Shown piece by piece: positions 36,525 through 45,920 of a stretch of 64,000 nucleotides of DNA; the stretch's first letter is position 1, and every line of letters starts with the position of its first letter. The DNA comes from Moheibacter sediminis (lineage in GTDB: Bacteria > Bacteroidota > Bacteroidia > Flavobacteriales > Weeksellaceae): assembly GCF_900176425.1 (NCBI RefSeq), contig NZ_FWXS01000011.1, positions 55,523-119,522 of the forward strand, given 5' to 3'. Position numbers and translations under genes: made by a program. The notes under the pieces were generated by a model. That model ran no database searches and had not been told where the DNA came from. It saw only the letters and a list, made by a program, of their open reading frames with translations.

Positions 36525-37388
36525 ATGAAAATTGGAATTCAGGGAACACTAGGCTCATATCATCATCAGGCGGCAGATTTATTTTTCAATTCGGAAGAAT
36601 TTATACTGTATGAATATGAAAGCTTCAAAAAAGTCGCAAAATCAGTTTCAAAATCTGAATGTGATTTTGGATTGATGGCGATTGAAAATACAATTGCAGG
36701 CTCGATTCTTCCCAATTATTCTTTGGTCACGAAATACAATTTACAAATCGTAGGCGAAATTTATTTACCCATCCAGCACCAGCTAATGGCTTTGCCGGGA
36801 ACTGATTTTGACAAAATCGAAGAAATCCGTTCGCATCCGATGGCAATTTTGCAATGTGATCAATTTCTCGAAAAATATAATCATTTTACCATTAGGGAAA
36901 CGAGCGATACGGCATTGACAGCAAAAAAAATAAAATCTGAACTGAGCCGGAATATTGCGGCAATTGCTTCTCAAAAAGCAGCTGATTTATACGGATTGGA
37001 AATCCTCAAAAGGAACATCCAAACATTTCATAAAAATTTTACCCGATTTTTTGTTCTCGCAAAAGAAACTGAACCCACAAATGATTTCGACAAGGCTTCT
37101 ATTACATTTGCCACGCCGCACAAAAGCGGCTCATTGGCAAATGTGCTGAACGAATTTGTTTATTTAGGAATCAATATGGAAAAAATCCAATCTATTCCAA
37201 TCATTGAGAAACCGTGGCAATACAATTTTCACGTTGATATTTCTTTTGAAACCATTCAACAATATGAAGAATTAAAAAAACGAATTTTAATCAAAACCGA
37301 TAACCTGAAAATTCTGGGCGAATACAAGAAAAACAATCCCTATTTGCTGAAAGAACTAGAATATATTGACTTAAAATCAAACTTTTAA
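36525..37388 (+). CDS. pheA: Prephenate dehydratase
   Basis: The 287-residue monofunctional enzyme begins MKIGIQGTLGSYHHQAADLFF. It has ESFKKVAKSVSKSECDFGLMAIENTIAGSI, the core of the prephenate dehydratase domain, ending near residue 190 with HKNFTRFFVLA. A C-terminal ACT domain (about 200-280; ASITFATPHKSGSLANVLNEF and NMEKIQSIPI) is the usual phenylalanine feedback site. It converts prephenate to phenylpyruvate. It is the first gene after the leader peptide and attenuator. The next gene begins immediately after its stop codon (TAAATG). Confidence 0.94.
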   Translation: MKIGIQGTLGSYHHQAADLFFNSEEFILYEYESFKKVAKSVSKSECDFGLMAIENTIAGSILPNYSLVTKYNLQIVGEIYLPIQHQLMALPGTDFDKIEEIRSHPMAILQCDQFLEKYNHFTIRETSDTALTAKKIKSELSRNIAAIASQKAADLYGLEILKRNIQTFHKNFTRFFVLAKETEPTNDFDKASITFATPHKSGSLANVLNEFVYLGINMEKIQSIPIIEKPWQYNFHVDISFETIQQYEELKKRILIKTDNLKILGEYKKNNPYLLKELEYIDLKSNF

Positions 37389-38501
37389 ATGAATAACGCT
37401 TTAAATTTGCAAAATATGAATACAAATAAATCCTTTCTCAGTAAATTTGAAAAACCACTTGTAATTGGTGGTCCTTGCAGCGCGGAAAGTGAAAAACAGA
37501 TGCTGGACATTGCCGGACAATTGGACCAAAATTATGTTCAGGTATTTCGTGCGGGAATCTGGAAACCCAGAACAAAACCGAATTCTTTCGAAGGTGTCGG
37601 CGCAATTGGTCTGAAATGGCTCAAAAAAGTAAAAGATGAATTTGGTTTCATAACTGCCACAGAAGTTGCCAATGCAAACCACGTAAAACTGGCTTTGGAA
37701 AATGACGTTGATTGGTTATGGATTGGTGCGCGTTCAACCGTAAACCCCTTTACGATTCAGGAAATTGCCGAAGCTTTGCGCGACACAGACAAAGTTGTTT
37801 TGGTAAAAAATCCAGTCAATCCTGATTTAGATTTATGGATCGGAGCAGTTGAAAGGTTACAAGCACAAAACATCAAAAACTTAGGTGCAATACACCGAGG
37901 ATTTTCAACTTATAAAAAGACAAAGTATAGAAACAATCCGCAATGGCAGATTGCATTGGACTTTATGGATAAAATGCCTGGGATACCTATGATTTGTGAT
38001 CCATCACATATTTGCGGAAACCGCGAAGGAATTTTTGATGTGGCACAACAGGCTTTCAATTTTGAATACGATGGATTGATGATTGAATCACATAACAATC
38101 CGGACGAAGCCTGGAGCGACGCCAAACAACAAATCACGCCGGAACGTTTGCACGAGATTTTGAAAAAATTAGAACTTCGAAAAAGTGACGATCCAGATGC
38201 TTTTTACCATTCAAGATTAAGCCGTTTGAGAAATGAAATTGACGAAGCTGATCAAAGTATTATAGAAACAATTGGTCAGAGAATGGGTATTTCTGCTCAA
38301 ATCGGAGAATTAAAAAAAGAACACAATGTAGCTGTTTTTCAACCGGAACGCTGGAAAGCAATTTGGGAAAGCGCAATCAAACAAGGAGAAAAATATGGAT
38401 TGTCAGAGGAATTTATCGATAAACTCCTCAAAGCAATTCACCAGGAATCCATTCAACATCAAAATTCAATTATGAATCAGGACAAAATTTTGAAACCTTA
38501 A
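37389..38501 (+). CDS. Bifunctional DAHP synthase / chorismate mutase type II
   Basis: The 370-residue protein has a DAHP synthase (AroG/KdsA-like) domain at about 20-255. Its segments include VIGGPCSAES, FRAGIWKPRTKPNSFEGVG, WIGARSTVNPF, GAIHRGFSTY and PMICDPSHICG. A chorismate mutase type II domain follows at about 270-360 (LRNEIDEADQSIIETIGQRM, ELKKEHNVAVFQPERW). It catalyses the first step of the shikimate pathway and the committing step to prephenate. Fusion is common in Bacteroidota and lets prephenate regulate DAHP synthesis. The Flavobacterium neighbours tyrA and an aminotransferase are absent here. The rsgA start overlaps its stop by one base. Confidence 0.92.
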   Translation: MNNALNLQNMNTNKSFLSKFEKPLVIGGPCSAESEKQMLDIAGQLDQNYVQVFRAGIWKPRTKPNSFEGVGAIGLKWLKKVKDEFGFITATEVANANHVKLALENDVDWLWIGARSTVNPFTIQEIAEALRDTDKVVLVKNPVNPDLDLWIGAVERLQAQNIKNLGAIHRGFSTYKKTKYRNNPQWQIALDFMDKMPGIPMICDPSHICGNREGIFDVAQQAFNFEYDGLMIESHNNPDEAWSDAKQQITPERLHEILKKLELRKSDDPDAFYHSRLSRLRNEIDEADQSIIETIGQRMGISAQIGELKKEHNVAVFQPERWKAIWESAIKQGEKYGLSEEFIDKLLKAIHQESIQHQNSIMNQDKILKP

Positions 38502-39421
38502 TGAGCGGTTTGGTAATGAAATCAACGGGAAGTTGGTATTCGGTAAGAGAAGATTCTGGAAATATGATCAATGCAAGAATGCGCGGGAAATTCAGGTTAG
38601 ATAATATTCAGCATACGAATCCGATTGCAGTTGGTGATTTTGTCGATTATGAAATTGACAATGAAGGAAATGGAGTGATTTCCAAAATCCACGATAGAAA
38701 AAACTATATCATCCGTCGTTCCGTTAATTTATCTAAAAAAACGCATATCATTGCGTCCAATATCGATCGTGCTTTTCTTGTCGTTACGGTAAATAACCCG
38801 AAAACTTCTTATGGTTTCATCGACCGATTTTTAATTACAGCAGAGGCTTACCACATTCCAGCGACTTTGGTTTTCAATAAAATGGATTCTTATGATGAAG
38901 AGCAACTGGAAATCGTGGAAGATTATAAATTTGTTTATGAGCCTTTGGGTTATAAAACGATGGAAGTTTCGGCTGTTTCGGGCTTAAATTTAGAAAATTT
39001 CAAATCTGAGTTGAAAGGAATAATCACTTTGTTTTCAGGGCATTCGGGCGTTGGAAAATCAACTTTGCTCAATGCTTTGAATCCAAACTTAACCATCAAA
39101 ACTTCAGAAGTTTCGGATTTTAACCAAAAAGGACAGCATACGACGACTTTTGCTGAAATGCACGAATGGCCGTTTGGTGGATTTTGCATCGACACGCCGG
39201 GTATCAAAGAATTTGGTTTGGTCGATATGGAGAAAGAGGAAATCCAGAATTATTTTCCTGAAATTTTCGCCAAGAAAATCGAATGTAAATTTGACAATTG
39301 CATTCATTTAAACGAACCCAAATGTGCTGTGATAGAATCAGTTGAAAATGGAGAAATAGCTTCGAGCAGATATGAAAGCTACGTTGGTTTTTTGGATGAA
39401 ATTCAAACGAATCCTTACTAA
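38501..39421 (+). CDS. rsgA: Small ribosomal subunit biogenesis GTPase RsgA
   Basis: The 306-residue circularly permuted GTPase has an N-terminal OB-fold (KSTGSWYSVREDSGNMINAR). The G4 motif FNKMD lies near residue 125, before the G1 loop FSGHSGVGKSTLLNAL near 180. G3 is DTPGI, and the C-terminal zinc knuckle is CKFDNCIHLNEPKCAV. This order (G4-G1-G3) is diagnostic. It releases assembly factors from the 30S subunit. Its ATG overlaps the previous stop (TAATG), so it is translated as part of the aromatic operon. Confidence 0.94.
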   Translation: MSGLVMKSTGSWYSVREDSGNMINARMRGKFRLDNIQHTNPIAVGDFVDYEIDNEGNGVISKIHDRKNYIIRRSVNLSKKTHIIASNIDRAFLVVTVNNPKTSYGFIDRFLITAEAYHIPATLVFNKMDSYDEEQLEIVEDYKFVYEPLGYKTMEVSAVSGLNLENFKSELKGIITLFSGHSGVGKSTLLNALNPNLTIKTSEVSDFNQKGQHTTTFAEMHEWPFGGFCIDTPGIKEFGLVDMEKEEIQNYFPEIFAKKIECKFDNCIHLNEPKCAVIESVENGEIASSRYESYVGFLDEIQTNPY

Positions 39422-39442
39422 AATTTAGTTCAAAATAAAAAA

Positions 39443-39895
39443 ATGAGAGTTGTCATACAGCGCGTACAACACGCAAGCGTTACGGTTGAGGGAAATGTAA
39501 TTGGTAAAATCGAAAAAGGTTTATTGGTTTTAGCCGGATTTGAGGAAAATGACACCAATGAAGATTTTGAATGGATAGCCAATAAAATCATTCAACTCAG
39601 GATCTTCAATGATGAAAACGGCGTCATGAATGTCTCTGTGCAGAATGTTGAAGGTGATTTGTTGGTGGTAAGTCAATTTACACTGCATGCTTCCACAAAA
39701 AAAGGAAATCGCCCTTCATATATAAAATCTTCTCCGCCGAATATTGCTAAAAATCAGTACCATGAATTTGTCAGAGTTTTGCAAAATAAATATCTTCGCC
39801 CGATAAAAATCGGAGAATTTGGTGCTGATATGAAAGTTGAATTGCTCAATGACGGTCCTGTCACGATTTGTATTGACTCTAAAAACAGAGAATAA
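39443..39895 (+). CDS. dtd: D-aminoacyl-tRNA deacylase
   Basis: The 150-residue protein matches Dtd across its length. It begins MRVVIQRVQHASVTVEG and has the catalytic motif VSQFTLHA near residue 76 and the cross-subunit motif NDGPVTICIDS at the C-terminus, where the Gly-Pro pair excludes L-amino acids. It removes D-amino acids from mischarged tRNA. It follows rsgA by 21 bp in the same operon. Confidence 0.95.
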   Translation: MRVVIQRVQHASVTVEGNVIGKIEKGLLVLAGFEENDTNEDFEWIANKIIQLRIFNDENGVMNVSVQNVEGDLLVVSQFTLHASTKKGNRPSYIKSSPPNIAKNQYHEFVRVLQNKYLRPIKIGEFGADMKVELLNDGPVTICIDSKNRE

Positions 39896-39921
39896 ATTTA
39901 TCTATTAAAAACTTAAACTGA

Positions 39922-41814
39922 ATGAGAAAACTACTAAGTATTTCATCATTACTTGCATTTATAATAGTATCTGCACAAAATTTTGTTGCAAATAGTATTA
40001 CTGCAGAACTTAAAGAAGGTGCTTACGCCGTAATCAGAAATGAAAAAAAGACTATTGACATTCACTCGATCAACAAAGTCATTCATACCAATGAATTAAT
40101 CATAACGGTTTTTGACAAGTCAGGAGATAAATTTGCACAGCCTCATGAATTTTATGACCCAAATACAAAAATCACAACTTTGGAAGCGGTTTATTATGAT
40201 CAAAACGGGATAGCGATTAAAAAATTTAAATCAAAAGATTTTCTTGATCAATCTTATATATCTGATGGACAAATGTACACAGACAGCCGCATCAAATATT
40301 TGAATTATTCATCTGCACAGTATCCATATACTTTACATTTCAAATCAGTTATAAATTATTCAAACACCACCATCGGAAGGTGGACACCGGTTAGTTCATA
40401 CAACGTTGCAATTGAGAAATCATCATATACAATAAATAATTTGATGAACTTGAAAATGAATTCCAAAGAAATGAATTTATCTGATTTTGGCATTTCTAAT
40501 CAAAATCCGAATCAATCGGTAGTTCATTATGAAATGAAAAACCAGAAGGCGTTTGACAAAGAAGATATGACGCTTCAGTTTAAAAATATTTTTCCAAATG
40601 TTGAATTTTCTGCGGTTGACTTTATTATCGACGGCGTAAAAGGAAATTTCACTGATTGGAATGGAATGGGAAAATGGTACCGTGGTTTATTGACAAATTC
40701 AAATGACTTCACTCCTACTCAGAAAAAATTCTATCAGGATTTGGTAAAAGATGCTAAAAATGATAAACAAAAAGTAAGCATTCTCTACAAATATTTACAA
40801 AACAAAACCAGATACATCGGTGTTCAGTTAGGAATTGGAGGATTGCAACCTTTTCCTGCATCTTATGTAGAATCAAAGAGTTACGGCGACTGCAAAGCAT
40901 TGACAAACTATATGCAATCTATGTTGGATGCGGTAGGGATTAAATCTTATTATACCGTTGTATATGGCGGGAGTAAAATTGATTTCCATACTGATTTCGC
41001 GAGCGTTGCACAAGGAAATCATGTCATTTTATATGTTCCGCTGAATGAAGAAGATTTATGGCTGGAGACTACGAGCCAGCAAACTGCATTTAACTATTTA
41101 GGAACTTTTACTGATAATAGAAATGCACTCATTGTAACTCCTGAAGGCGGAAAAATAATCAAAACTCAAAGTTTTCCTGCAGAAAAAAATACACTTAATA
41201 TTTTTGGTTCCATTGAAATTTTCAATGATGGAAAATTGAAAGGAGATTATAAGATGGACTACGCAGGATTACAATATGAACAGATTTATAGAGTTAATTT
41301 TCAAAGCAGTAAAGACCAGAAAAGAATTCTTCAGGACATTTTTGAAACGCTCCCCAATCTGAATATTCTCAATTATAAATTTGAAAATAATTGGGATGAA
41401 GCAATTTTTACTGCAAATGTAAATTTAGAATCTACTCAGTTTGGAAAAATTCATGGAAATAACATGGTCATTAATATTCTTCCTTCAGAAATTTCAACTA
41501 CAAGTCTCAAAAAAAATAACAATAGAAAATATCCTTTCGAAATCCGACATGGATATGTGGACGAAGCCGAATTTGAAATAAAAATCCCAAAAGATTACAA
41601 ACTTGACGGCGTTTTTGAGCCAATTGCTTACCAAACAGAATTTGGAAATTATCAATTAACAGTAAACACAGCAGAAGGAAATTCATTAAAAGTAAAAAGA
41701 ATTATATCTATAAAAGACGGCATTTATCCCAAAGAAAAGTTCAACGATTATGTTGAATTTCAACGAAAAATATCATCATTTGACAACTCAAAAATTTTAC
41801 TAGAAAAACTATAA
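39922..41814 (+). CDS. Secreted DUF3857/transglutaminase-like protein, catalytic Cys present
   Basis: The 630-residue protein has a signal peptide (FIIVSAQ, near residue 18), then a DUF3857 beta-domain (about 50-260). A transglutaminase-like core (about 265-400) and a C-terminal beta-domain follow. The core keeps Cys324 in YGDCKAL, His367 in GNHVILY and an acidic residue (Glu382 in WLETT, where Asp is more usual), so a thiol-hydrolase or protease-like activity is possible. The substrate is unknown. It is 6 bp before a paralogous gene that lacks the catalytic residues and lies inside the aromatic amino acid operon by position. Confidence 0.83.
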   Translation: MRKLLSISSLLAFIIVSAQNFVANSITAELKEGAYAVIRNEKKTIDIHSINKVIHTNELIITVFDKSGDKFAQPHEFYDPNTKITTLEAVYYDQNGIAIKKFKSKDFLDQSYISDGQMYTDSRIKYLNYSSAQYPYTLHFKSVINYSNTTIGRWTPVSSYNVAIEKSSYTINNLMNLKMNSKEMNLSDFGISNQNPNQSVVHYEMKNQKAFDKEDMTLQFKNIFPNVEFSAVDFIIDGVKGNFTDWNGMGKWYRGLLTNSNDFTPTQKKFYQDLVKDAKNDKQKVSILYKYLQNKTRYIGVQLGIGGLQPFPASYVESKSYGDCKALTNYMQSMLDAVGIKSYYTVVYGGSKIDFHTDFASVAQGNHVILYVPLNEEDLWLETTSQQTAFNYLGTFTDNRNALIVTPEGGKIIKTQSFPAEKNTLNIFGSIEIFNDGKLKGDYKMDYAGLQYEQIYRVNFQSSKDQKRILQDIFETLPNLNILNYKFENNWDEAIFTANVNLESTQFGKIHGNNMVINILPSEISTTSLKKNNNRKYPFEIRHGYVDEAEFEIKIPKDYKLDGVFEPIAYQTEFGNYQLTVNTAEGNSLKVKRIISIKDGIYPKEKFNDYVEFQRKISSFDNSKILLEKL

Positions 41815-41820
41815 TATAAC

Positions 41821-43767
41821 ATGAAAACAATTATTTTAACTGCCACCTTATTGCTGTTTACATTGAGTTCAGCACAAGACAACCGATTTGGAAAAGTAAG
41901 CAAAGAAGAACTTTTTAAAGAAAGAAGCACCATTGATATTGAATCTCCCGCCGAGATTTTATATGAAAAAATTGACATCACTCTGGATTTCAACCCAAGT
42001 GGTGGTGGATTTATCGTTACAAAAGAAATTGAAGGAAGAATTAAAATTTATAACAAAGACAATACTGATGATAAATTTTTAAAACAAGAGGTCTCTATGT
42101 ATGCTCCAAATTCAACCCGAGAAAAATTATTAGGTTTTAAAGGTGTCACTTACAATCTGGAAGGTGGAAAAATTGTTGAAACTAAAGTAAAAGGAAATGA
42201 AATCTTTACCGAGCGCGTAAACAAAAACTGGGAAGTTGAAAAATTTGCTTTTTCAAATGTAAAAGACGGTTCTGTCTTAGAATACAAATACACCATTGTT
42301 TCTCCTTTTTACAGAGAGATTGACCGTTGGTATTTCCAGCAGGAAATTCCGGTTTTATATAGTCAATTCAAATTTCGTCACCCTGATTTCTTTACATACA
42401 ATCCAGATTTGAGAGGCGAAGTTCGCGGAAAAATAAACAATTCTACAAGACCCGTTACGGACAGGACATATTCTACTGCAGTCAATGAATATACTTTTGA
42501 AAATGTAAAACCATTGAGAAGAGAATCATTTGTACTTAATTCAAACAATTTGAAAGCGTCAGTTAGATTTGAACTTATGATGTTTAGCCATCCAGGTTAC
42601 ATTACTGAAAACTATTCAGCGACTTGGCAGCAAATCGGTAAAGATTTAGGTAAACATGAAAATATAGGTGCTCAGCTGAGCGGAAATAGTTTCTTGGACG
42701 AAACAGTACAAAGTGTTGCCGGAAGCATCCCCGATCAACTAGAAAAAACACAGGCAATCTTCAATTTTATAAAAGAAAATTATACCTGGAACAGATTCAA
42801 TTCCATGTATGCTGATAATGGAGTTAGAAGAACTTTTAAGGAAAAAACAGGAAATGCTGCAGATTTAAATTTAATGCTAGTTTCAATGCTTCAAAAAGCA
42901 GGAATCAATGCAAATCCTGTAGTTTTAAGTAGTGTAAATAATTTAATGATAAATTATTCTTTTCCTTCAGTTACCAGTTTAAATTTCCTGATTGCATCTG
43001 CTGAAATTAACGGAAAACTTTATCTGATGGATGCTACCGAGAAAATGAGCAAAATTAATATGCTCCCTTTGAGAGATTTGAACCACAGAGGATTTCAGCT
43101 ATTAAGCAATGGTAATATCAAAGAGATTTCACTTACAAATTATTCTTTGAGTAATTCAAAGGAAGTAATTGGTGCGATATTAAATGCGGACGGTACAATT
43201 TCAGGATCGTACACAGAAACAAAAGATGAATACTTTGCAATGTCTGACAATATGTGGCGCAAAGACAGCCCAAAAGAATTTGAAGCTGAATATTTATCTA
43301 ACTTTGCATTTGATGTTGATACTTTCAAAGTAGATGAAAACAATGAAAAAGGAATCGTCCGCTACAGTATTAAATTTGACAATGTACCTGGCGGAGAAGT
43401 AATTGGAAACAAAATCTTACTCAATCCTATGTTGTTTTCACAACTAAAGAAAAGTTCATTTCAATACGAAAACAGAAGTTATCCGCTAGAATTTGGAACT
43501 TCAATCTCTGAAACAAAAACGATAAAAATTAAAATTCCTGAAGGCTATAAAGTCGAATCAATTCCACAGGAAAAACAATTCGTAATCGATGGAAACCATG
43601 CAGGTTACGTTTACAAAGTAATTGAAAAAGATGGTTTTATAGAAGTTGCAACTTTGTATCAGGTCAATCAAAGTATATTACCTGCAAGCTATTACAAACT
43701 AATGAAAGATTTGGAAAGCAAACAAATAAATGCTGAAAACCAACAAGTTGTACTTGTAAAATTATAA
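41821..43767 (+). CDS. Secreted DUF3857/transglutaminase-like protein, catalytic residues lost
   Basis: The 648-residue protein has a signal peptide (FTLSSAQ, near residue 19), a DUF3857-like domain (about 60-260) and a transglutaminase-like core (about 285-420). At the position of the catalytic cysteine it reads GNAAD (Ala346 where the family has Cys), and at the His position LNFLIA (Phe). It is therefore probably a non-catalytic partner of the preceding paralogue, which keeps both residues. The two genes are 6 bp apart and the products are likely exported together. The function is unknown. Confidence 0.82.
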   Translation: MKTIILTATLLLFTLSSAQDNRFGKVSKEELFKERSTIDIESPAEILYEKIDITLDFNPSGGGFIVTKEIEGRIKIYNKDNTDDKFLKQEVSMYAPNSTREKLLGFKGVTYNLEGGKIVETKVKGNEIFTERVNKNWEVEKFAFSNVKDGSVLEYKYTIVSPFYREIDRWYFQQEIPVLYSQFKFRHPDFFTYNPDLRGEVRGKINNSTRPVTDRTYSTAVNEYTFENVKPLRRESFVLNSNNLKASVRFELMMFSHPGYITENYSATWQQIGKDLGKHENIGAQLSGNSFLDETVQSVAGSIPDQLEKTQAIFNFIKENYTWNRFNSMYADNGVRRTFKEKTGNAADLNLMLVSMLQKAGINANPVVLSSVNNLMINYSFPSVTSLNFLIASAEINGKLYLMDATEKMSKINMLPLRDLNHRGFQLLSNGNIKEISLTNYSLSNSKEVIGAILNADGTISGSYTETKDEYFAMSDNMWRKDSPKEFEAEYLSNFAFDVDTFKVDENNEKGIVRYSIKFDNVPGGEVIGNKILLNPMLFSQLKKSSFQYENRSYPLEFGTSISETKTIKIKIPEGYKVESIPQEKQFVIDGNHAGYVYKVIEKDGFIEVATLYQVNQSILPASYYKLMKDLESKQINAENQQVVLVKL

Positions 43768-43770
43768 AAA

Positions 43771-44097
43771 ATGAGCATTCAAAAATTACAATCAGAAGTT
43801 GACAATTGGATTCAGGAACACGGCGTTCGTTATTTCAACGAATTGACCAATATGGCTCAGCTAACCGAAGAAGTCGGCGAAGTAGCCCGAATCATTGCTC
43901 GCCGATATGGCGAACAATCCGAAAAGGAATCTGATAAACAAAAAGATTTGGGCGAAGAATTGGCAGATGTGATGTTTGTAGTTTTGTGTTTGGCAAATCA
44001 AACCGGAGTTGATTTAGAATCAGCTTTTTATAAAAAATTAAATCTGAAAACGGAACGTGACCACGACCGTCATAAGAATAATGAAAAGCTAAAATAG
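43771..44097 (+). CDS. MazG-like nucleotide pyrophosphohydrolase
   Basis: The 108-residue, all-helical protein carries the MazG/dUTPase-like metal motif: EEVGEVARII near residue 29 and EELADVMFVVLC near residue 61 (ExxE ... ExxD pattern). It hydrolyses a nucleoside triphosphate or a related substrate to the monophosphate; the substrate is not determined by sequence. It follows the DUF3857 pair by 3 bp and precedes aroA by 21 bp, all on the same strand. Confidence 0.88.
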   Translation: MSIQKLQSEVDNWIQEHGVRYFNELTNMAQLTEEVGEVARIIARRYGEQSEKESDKQKDLGEELADVMFVVLCLANQTGVDLESAFYKKLNLKTERDHDRHKNNEKLK

Positions 44098-44118
44098 GAA
44101 GGAAGACAGAAGTTTGGA

Positions 44119-45339
44119 ATGGAAATTAAATTTTTAAAGAAAGTAAATCAAAATCCTAAAGGGGAAATCTTCATCAGCGGTTCCAAAAGTGAAAGCAACC
44201 GGCTTCTGATTTTGAATGCTTTGTTTGATAATTCAATTGAAATTAAAAATTTATCAAATTCAGAAGATACAGAATTGCTTCAAAATGCGTTGAAAAATTC
44301 CGGTAACAAAATCGACATTCATCACGCCGGAACGGCAATGCGGTTCCTGACGGCTTATCTTTCTACGCAAGAAAACCGCGAAGTAGTTCTTACGGGTTCA
44401 GCACGAATGAAACAGCGTCCGATTGGAATTTTGGTTGATGCTTTGAATTCGCTTGGTGCTGAAATTTCCTATTTGGAAAATGAAGGATTTCCATCTTTGT
44501 CGATAATAGGAAAGAAATTAAAAAAATATTTTGTTGAGTTGGATGCCAACATCAGCAGCCAATACATTACTGCTTTGATGTTGATTGCACCGAAATTGGA
44601 AAACGGATTAACGATTCGATTGAATGGAAAAATCACTTCGCTTCCATATTTGTTGATGACGGTTGAACTTTTGGAAAGAATTGGAATTCAAATCGAAAGA
44701 AGTGAAAACGTTTTCAGAATTCATCCGAAAAATAAAATCCAATATCAGGAAATTACTGTAGAATCTGATTGGAGTTCGGCTTCTTATTTTTATTCGTTGG
44801 CGGCTTTGTCTGAAAACCCAGAGATTAAAATCAATTCCTACTTTCAAAATAGTCTGCAAGGCGATTCTGCATTGATTGAAATTTATAAAAATCATTTTGG
44901 AATCGAATCTGAATTCATAGGAAATCAAATAGTTTTACGTAAAAATTTAAGCCTTAAACTGAAAACTTTAAACCTAAATTTAAATGAAACACCAGATATT
45001 GCACAAACAATTGCTGTCACTTGTGCCGGATTGAAAATGAAATGTAAATTGACCGGGCTGGAAACACTTTCTATCAAGGAAACAGACCGCTTGACGGCTC
45101 TCAAAAATGAATTAAAAAAAGTTGGAACTAAGGTTCAAATCACAAAAGATTCACTTGAAATAATTGATTTTGAATCTATAAATGAAATTCCTCACATCGA
45201 AACTTATAACGACCACAGAATGGCGATGAGCTTTGCTCCGCTTTGTCTTTTGATGGATTTGCAAATAAAAAGTCCGGATGTGATTAAAAAATCATATCCG
45301 GACTTTTGGTCTGATTTGGAGAAATTAACTTCTGTTTAG
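44119..45339 (+). CDS. aroA: 3-phosphoshikimate 1-carboxyvinyltransferase (EPSP synthase)
   Basis: The 406-residue enzyme has the EPSP synthase motifs in order: GSKSESNRLLILNALF near residue 21, HHAGTAMRFLTAYLS near 75, RMKQRPIGILVDAL near 100, and ISSQYITALMLIAP. IKETDRLTALKNEL and YNDHRMAMSFAPL lie at the C-terminus. It joins shikimate 3-phosphate and phosphoenolpyruvate. It is the last gene of the plus-strand run that begins with pheA. Its 3' coding end contains a hairpin that serves as terminator for the opposite strand, and its stop overlaps the convergent gene by 4 bp. Confidence 0.94.
   Translation: MEIKFLKKVNQNPKGEIFISGSKSESNRLLILNALFDNSIEIKNLSNSEDTELLQNALKNSGNKIDIHHAGTAMRFLTAYLSTQENREVVLTGSARMKQRPIGILVDALNSLGAEISYLENEGFPSLSIIGKKLKKYFVELDANISSQYITALMLIAPKLENGLTIRLNGKITSLPYLLMTVELLERIGIQIERSENVFRIHPKNKIQYQEITVESDWSSASYFYSLAALSENPEIKINSYFQNSLQGDSALIEIYKNHFGIESEFIGNQIVLRKNLSLKLKTLNLNLNETPDIAQTIAVTCAGLKMKCKLTGLETLSIKETDRLTALKNELKKVGTKVQITKDSLEIIDFESINEIPHIETYNDHRMAMSFAPLCLLMDLQIKSPDVIKKSYPDFWSDLEKLTSV
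45265..45310 (-). terminator. Strong hairpin inside the aroA 3' coding end
   Basis: AAAAGTCCGGAT (45268-45279) pairs perfectly with ATCCGGACTTTT (45296-45307), and inner TGATT/AATCA bases extend the stem. On the minus strand it lies about 28 bp after the DUF6702-like stop and is followed by TTTTTATTT, so it fits an intrinsic terminator for that gene. On the plus strand it encodes aroA residues near the C-terminus. Confidence 0.8.
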
Positions 45340-45803
45340 AAAGTTACTTTTCCTGATTCGTCACCTTTTTTGGCGGTAAAACTTTTCCTAACTCCATTTA
45401 CATCAAATGTTACGAGGTTCTGCTGATCGGCAAATATTTCCGTGAGCATTGCATTTTTTATTTCGATATCATTGATTCCTGCAACGTTGTCTGCTTTGAA
45501 ATACAATCTTGTTGATTTATCTGTAGTCTGAGAACCAACATAAGTCAAACCAATCAAACTTCCGTTTACTTTTAATGTCAATCTGGAAGATGAATAACTT
45601 CTTGCTTTGTTGTCAAAATCAGATTTTGATGCTGCAGAAGCGCCTACTGCTTTTTCTAAATCTTCGGTAAAAAATTTAGCTGTCAATTTGAGTGAACCTG
45701 CTTCATACTCTACTTTGGTGGTAGATGCATGAAAGTCCTGGGAAAATGATTGAGAAAAAATCCCCATCATCAATATCGTTAAAACCAATTGTAAGTATTT
45801 CAT
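45336..45803 (-). CDS. DUF6702-like exported protein
   Basis: The 155-residue protein has a signal peptide (IFSQSFSQ, near residue 21) and a compact beta-rich domain. Recognisable segments are DFHASTTKVEYEAGSLKLTAKFFTEDLE, LTLKVNGSLIGLTYVGSQ and the closing pattern LTEIFADQQNLVTFDVNG with KSFTAKKG. These fit the DUF6702 family of Bacteroidota, which has no known activity. It is a single minus-strand gene whose end overlaps the aroA stop by 4 bp, so its terminator falls inside aroA. Confidence 0.7.
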   Translation of the reverse strand: MKYLQLVLTILMMGIFSQSFSQDFHASTTKVEYEAGSLKLTAKFFTEDLEKAVGASAASKSDFDNKARSYSSSRLTLKVNGSLIGLTYVGSQTTDKSTRLYFKADNVAGINDIEIKNAMLTEIFADQQNLVTFDVNGVRKSFTAKKGDESGKVTF

Positions 45804-45920
45804 TTTAAGGTTGTTTTTAAATCATATTTGCAAAGTCGGTGCCAAATAAGCAACCCATCTGTTAAAAATAAACGAGTGGCAATTTAAGATTTTTTTATGA
45901 AATGAAATTATTCAAATAAA

